DNA from: Rhodeus uyekii | Taxonomy: Eukaryota > Chordata > Actinopteri > Cypriniformes > Acheilognathidae | DNA: 64,000 nucleotides | Direction: 5' to 3' | NCBI GenBank assembly: GCA_037043235.1 | Contig: JAWRVZ010000178.1 | Span: 293,759 to 357,758, forward strand | Shown: positions 59,540 to 64,000 of the stretch, in pieces | Layout: the number at the start of each line of letters is the position of its first letter | Numbering within the stretch: the first letter of the stretch is position 1 | Made by a program: the position numbers and the translations under genes | Notes under the pieces: generated by a model | The model's database searches: none | What the model was told of the DNA's origin: nothing | Seen by the model: the letters and a program-made list of their open reading frames with translations, nothing else

Positions 59540-59960
59540 ACTCTCTCGCGCGCGCACGCGCACACAGACAGACACACAAACTGTCTCTCTCACTCACACA
59601 CACACAAACAAAAAAACACATTCACACAGTCTCTCTCAAACACAAATTCATACACACGCAGTCTCCCACATACATACACGAACACACAAAAACAGTCTCA
59701 CATACATACAAACATGCACAGACACATACACACAGTCTCTCACACAAACACACAATCTCACAAATACAAACACGCACACACACACAAATAAGCACACATG
59801 TACAAACACATACACACACGCAAGTCTCTCACACACGCAGTTTCACATACACTCAAACCACCTAGAATCAAACACACAGTCTCACATTCACACATAAACA
59901 TACACACAACATACAGACACATGCGCACACGCTCAGACACAAACACACAGTCTAACATAT
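59540..59960. repeat. CA-rich degenerate satellite upstream of pum2
   Basis: About 420 bp made nearly only of A and C on the plus strand, with a CAGTCTC motif recurring (59626, 59659, 59693, 59733 and onward) at irregular 33-70 bp steps. It starts with an alternating CG run (59547-59565). Open frames here on either strand are low-complexity artefacts. Confidence 0.9.
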
Positions 59961-60040
59961 AATAGCTATATGAGATGAGATAAGATTTGTATCCTCATAA
60001 TTGACTTAATTTTGTTTTGGAATTTATTCAGAGAGATCTG

Positions 60041-61192
60041 GGGCCTCATTTATAAAACTTTGCGTAGGATTTACGTCAGAAGTGGCGTACGGATGAAACA
60101 TAGGATGTGCGTACGCACAGAAATATTCGGATTTATAAAACCGTGGGCACGCACATCCTGCGCGGGTTCCCTTTATAAATCACAATCAATTCTGCGGCTT
60201 CATGTCACGCCCATAGTTGCCCATAAATAGTCAGTGAAACGCCCACAAATTAATATTCAAGGCATGCGAAATCATGGCAAAAAAATAAAATTTTTACTAT
60301 GGAAACAACTTTCCCCAGTGGGCAATTAATACATATATCTATATCTATTTCCCTATATCTATCTATCCGTCTATCTAATTGCATCTATATCTGCTCCGCC
60401 AGACGGACACATTAACGAGAATATCAGTTTTGTACATTATTTCGTTCTGTTTACCATATTATTTATGAGGATGAATTGCATAACATGCCAATATTATTGC
60501 AAAACATATTTCACTTTTCTTTTTGCAAATATGTGTTAATTTGTATTTCTGTTGGAATTTTCGTTTGATTTTGTTTGTTTTACACTGCAGCTCGATCAAA
60601 CGAGTATTTGTGTAGGCTGTTAATTGTAAGAATTGCTTTGTGACGTCTTCATGTTATTTATGAGAGGCAGTATTGCCATTTCTTTTACGCAAAAGTCTAC
60701 AAGTTTAAAAGTCTAAAAGTTTTTCAATCACTGTGCCGTGGAACACTAGTGTGCCGTGAGAGATCGTCAGGTGTGCTGTGGAAAATGATTCAATTTCAAC
60801 TAATTGGTCTAAAAACTTTTTTTTAAACAAATTAATCCTAAAATACTTTATATTATTTGTGTTTATTTGATTCCCATTCAATACACTTTGATAAGAATGA
60901 CTATATATTGTTAATATAGGCCACAGAGTTTCATTTTTTAAATTTTCGGTTGGTGGTGTGCCTGGTGATTTTTTTCAATGAAAACGTTTCAGGCACTTTC
61001 ACGTGTTTCTTCCATCTGCCGACGGTGTAGCCATTTCTCATTTCACCCGTTTTTGTGCGTACGCCTGGGTCAGAGTTTGCGTGAAGGACCGCACATTTTC
61101 CCGTCAAGTTTGCTTTTAATAAATACCAATTGTTGCGTAGAGAGCGGCGTAAGCACTCTTTTGTGCGTACGCAACGTTTATAAATGAGGCCC
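60041..61192. mobile_element. Non-autonomous DNA transposon with GGGCCTCATTTATAAA ends
   Basis: GGGCCTCATTTATAAA at the left and TTTATAAATGAGGCCC at the right are perfect 16-bp inverted repeats, flanked by CTG on both sides (60038-60040 and 61193-61195). A 3-bp duplication fits PIF/Harbinger. Both arms are rich in TGCGTACGC words. A foreign piece near 60725-60980 (CACTGTGCCGTGGAAC...) looks like a nested element. Confidence 0.85.
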
Positions 61193-61256
61193 CTGGTCCT
61201 CAGTAGTGACAGAGTCAATTTCTAATAGATTATTACTTTCCTTTGAAATATTAATT

Positions 61257-61330
61257 ATGTAATAATAATAATAATAATAATAATATGTTTATTTTATATA
61301 GCGCCTTTCAAGAACCCAAGGTCGCTTCAC
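61257..61330 (-). repeat. LINE/SINE 3' tail with (ATT)n
   Basis: On the minus strand CGACCTTGGGTTCTTGAAAG, GCGCTATATAAAATAAAC, then (ATT)n: the common 3' end of fish retroposons. 5' part not recognised. Confidence 0.6.
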
Positions 61331-61989
61331 AAGGGAATACAGTAATACAAATACAATAAGTGAGCATACAACAAGTAACTACAGAGACAAAACAAGTCAT
61401 GGGAAAAAAAAAAAATGTCTGCTCTTCTTTTAATGGCTGATTGTTTACCATGTGTTCTAACAACACATCCTATTTCAACAATGTTCCCATTGTTTATCAA
61501 ATTTGCTAGTATTAATTGCAGATATCCAATGATTATGGATAAGTCTGTCTATAATGGATTTCAAATCATCACACTTCAATAGCGAATTACCTCAATTCTT
61601 TAATATTACCACAAGGAGGTGTGGAATAAGAAGCTTGCAGAGGAACTATGAGCAAGATTCAACTCTTTTTTTCTTCAGAAACATTTTTTTCATTTCAGAA
61701 ACAAATGAAACACCTAATGAAACAGTAGAATCAGAAAGACACATGAATAGGGGAAACACATGATAAGATCATATAATTGGGTCAAGGAAATCACATGACA
61801 AACAGAAACATGACAGGGCACTTTTTACAGGAAAAAAAACCTGGAGCATCCTGGAGTAAAATGTTATGCTCAAGTATATACTGTGGTGGCTGTGGAGATG
61901 AAGCTATACAAACCTGATGAAGCTATAACAAAAAATAGCATGTCATTGTAAACATATGAAATGTAATGCTGACAACATGAATTGTAAAG

Positions 61990-62570
61990 CGTTTTAATCT
62001 GTTTAAATGTTTCGTTGGTAGTCATGCTCATGGAGAGCAGTCACACAAATGTTTGGAACAAACACAGCAGCAGCCAGATTATCTCGCACATGTTCTCTCA
62101 ACTCTCCCAACATAGTTTTCCTCATCTCCTGGCTCAACAATGTCCCATTTGAGATTTGGAAGTGAGATTGGGAAGCTGAAACCTCCAACTATTTGCTGGA
62201 GGTCTAATTCAGAAATGACAGACGTCTATTGCCCCAACTGCTCTGCTGAAAGCTGCTGACACAATTCCTGATCCTACTACCTCCAGGTCATCTCTAGTTG
62301 TAAAGCAAATCACCCTCCTCAGAATTCATGTAATGGCCATAAATGCACAGAGGACTTGGGGATGTGAAGGTCTGTGACATAACCTTCAATGGTGCAAACC
62401 ATTGGTACTGGCCAGCCAGTAGAGGATCACAAGCATCTCAGTGCCTCTTTCCCATCAATGGTCAGATTCCAGTCTGACTGCAGCAAAGAGGGATATGACA
62501 GACAGCAAAGGTGGGCGTGGTGGGGAGCTGCTTCATCAAAATAAAGCCGCAGAATTGGCACAGCTGTGTT
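61990..62570 (-). pseudogene. PIF/Harbinger transposase (HARBI1-like) relic
   Basis: On the minus strand LVILYWLAS near 62410-62440, then DDLEVVGSGIVSAAFSRAVG and AIDVCH at about 62217-62296 (GAIDxCH contains the first catalytic Asp), IRPPAN near 62190, then frame breaks and a 61-codon C-terminal piece (62188-62003) with FVPNICVTAL. Stops and a missing centre make it inactive. It lies about 0.8 kb from the Harbinger-like element at 60041-61192 but is not inside it. Confidence 0.78.
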
Positions 62571-62599
62571 GAGATGGCAGTAGAATGAAGACAGTAATA

Positions 62600-63173
62600 G
62601 AGTTAATTTATCTCGGTTAACTCGCCAACTCTATTACGTCAACGTTTTTGAAGAGGAACCGCCAAACTCCCTATTTGTCTTAGCATTTTCTTATAAATGA
62701 TGTTGATTCTTTTATGTCGCCGAACCCTAATATCTCGAGCACAAAAGAGGGACAAATTCGCTACTTAACATGGTTATCTCGTGACTAATGATAGTACCTA
62801 GTTCACTGCACATGCGCTGGGTTTGCATTGCACGTACAGTGCTGAAGAACTCATGGACAGTTTTGCCAACTTAGCGCCTTTGTCGCTATATTTTGCGAGT
62901 ATTCAGACCACTCTAGCGACACATTTTCAAAAAAGCGACTAGCGACAAATCTAACGACTTTATCTGGAGTTATTGGAGACTTTTGGAGACTCTCTGAAGT
63001 GAAAGCACATGTCGTTCTTACTCTTCTCAACGAGCAGCGAGTGCTGCCGCATCCTCATCCCAAAGCCTCATCCGCTTCTGTGTGCACATAAAGCCTTCTC
63101 TGATTTGATTGGTTTTCTCAAATATTTTAACATTGACGAGCGGTTACCGACCTATGAGTACGAGGTTTAGATG

Positions 63174-63209
<36 letters not shown>

Positions 63210-63666
63210 CTTCTGTTCTGACATGTGCTCTGCTGAGCGCCGCTGTGGATTGAAGAACCTGGTAATTAAAAGATGGGACAAAGCCGAATTTGTTGAGACA
63301 GCACATTAGGCAGGCAGAACGCAAGAAAGTATGCAATCTAGTACAGGGTGATGACCTCACGAATATGTTATGAGCGAATGTGTTTACACGTGTGTTATGA
63401 CTGTGTTTACGCTGTGAGCGATCATTGTGTTTACAATGTTGGAGAATACAATTAAAAGTTTGTATCGAGAATCTAAGGTGTTTTTTATTGTATACTGGTA
63501 AATCTCTGCTGTTAGTTGGTGCACATATGCCTTTTTGTTATTAGCAAACATATTCAGTGTATGTACATTTTTATAGCATGCCGATCGCTTCATCAAATAA
63601 ATCGCCATATTGGCTTTTGGTTATCTCGATCCTCGGTTTTCTCAATGCTTTTTTGCAATCCCCGAT
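62600..63666 (+). mobile_element. Tigger/pogo-like element, copy 2, with a nested insertion
   Basis: TTATCTCGGTTAACTCGCCA near 62609 and TCGATCCTCGGTTTTCTCAA near 63626 match copy 1 at 32966-33917. A foreign block of about 0.6 kb (roughly 62862-63505) begins TTTTGCCAACTTAGCG and includes the CA repeat at 63174-63206. Terminal CAGTGG is not visible at the left end. Confidence 0.65.
63174..63206. repeat. (AC)n microsatellite
   Basis: About 16 AC units inside the nested block of the Tigger-like copy 2. Confidence 0.95.
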
Positions 63667-64000
63667 AAAAAAAAATCACACTGATCATAAAAAATTAAAA
63701 GCTAAAAAAAGAAAATTATGTTTAGATGAAAACTCTTGTTCATTACATTTTTCTTCATAATCAACTGCATGTGTTGTATTCATTGTTGCAAAACTTGTTC
63801 TGTATATAGTTTGTTATCGTGATCAAAACCATTGATCTGAAGCTCAATGCTGTCGTGTAAATAGTTTTCTAATCAGCAATAAATATAACAATTTCTGATC
63901 AACCCATATCAATTGCATAATTAAAAATAACATACTGGTCAAACCCCGCCCATTTCAAGACAATCCGACCACTTCCTAGTTAAACACCGCCCACTTCCTG

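Noticed and set aside
59426..59958. Several ORFs rich in Cys/Val or His/Thr
   Set aside because: They are translations of the CA-rich tract and have no real composition or motif support.

Overview
The window is vertebrate nuclear DNA, almost certainly from a teleost fish. One gene is split into many small exons with canonical GT-AG introns. Everything else is AT-rich intron or intergenic sequence loaded with fish-type transposable elements: Tc1/mariner, hAT, piggyBac and Harbinger relatives, tRNA-derived SINEs, LINE scraps and one LTR retrotransposon. A cyprinid-like or other otophysan fish is plausible from the repeat flavour, but that is inference.

The only host gene I can support is pum2 (Pumilio 2) on the minus strand. 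It runs from a non-coding first exon near 59.4 kb to a stop codon at 21,823-21,825, with the 3' UTR continuing to about 20.0 kb. I placed 21 coding exons base by base. Together they make 3,552 nt, an uninterrupted frame of 1,183 codons plus stop. The C-terminal half is a complete Pumilio homology domain whose eight repeats carry the triplets SRQ, NYQ, CRQ, NHQ, CRQ, NYQ, SNE and NYQ, the code for UGUANAUA in mRNA 3' UTRs. The N-terminal half is the usual low-complexity repression region.

Layout: 1-539 unassigned; 545-7,993 a Ty3/gypsy-like LTR retrotransposon on the minus strand with a 5-bp target duplication; 8.0-20.0 kb intergenic, holding an inverted pair of MITEs around a 3.4-kb unassigned block, a SINE, an 81-bp perfect inverted repeat and a long AT microsatellite; about 20.0-59.45 kb pum2, with most introns carrying mobile elements; 59.5-59.95 kb a CA-rich tract just upstream of exon 1; 60.0-64.0 kb more mobile DNA (a Harbinger-like element, a Harbinger transposase relic and a Tigger-like element with a nested insertion).

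The most interesting points are: (1) the retrotransposon has integrase before reverse transcriptase, the rare Gmr1-type order, and combines near-identical LTRs with clear coding lesions; (2) a 1.3-1.4-kb non-coding mobile family with 12-bp subterminal inverted repeats and internal modular repetition, one copy of which sits in only one LTR and carries a diverged LTR-derived tract; (3) a cluster of three perfect GC-rich hairpins inside an AT-rich pum2 intron; (4) several non-autonomous transposons with exact target-site duplications. I found no CRISPR array, operon or convincing new multigene system.
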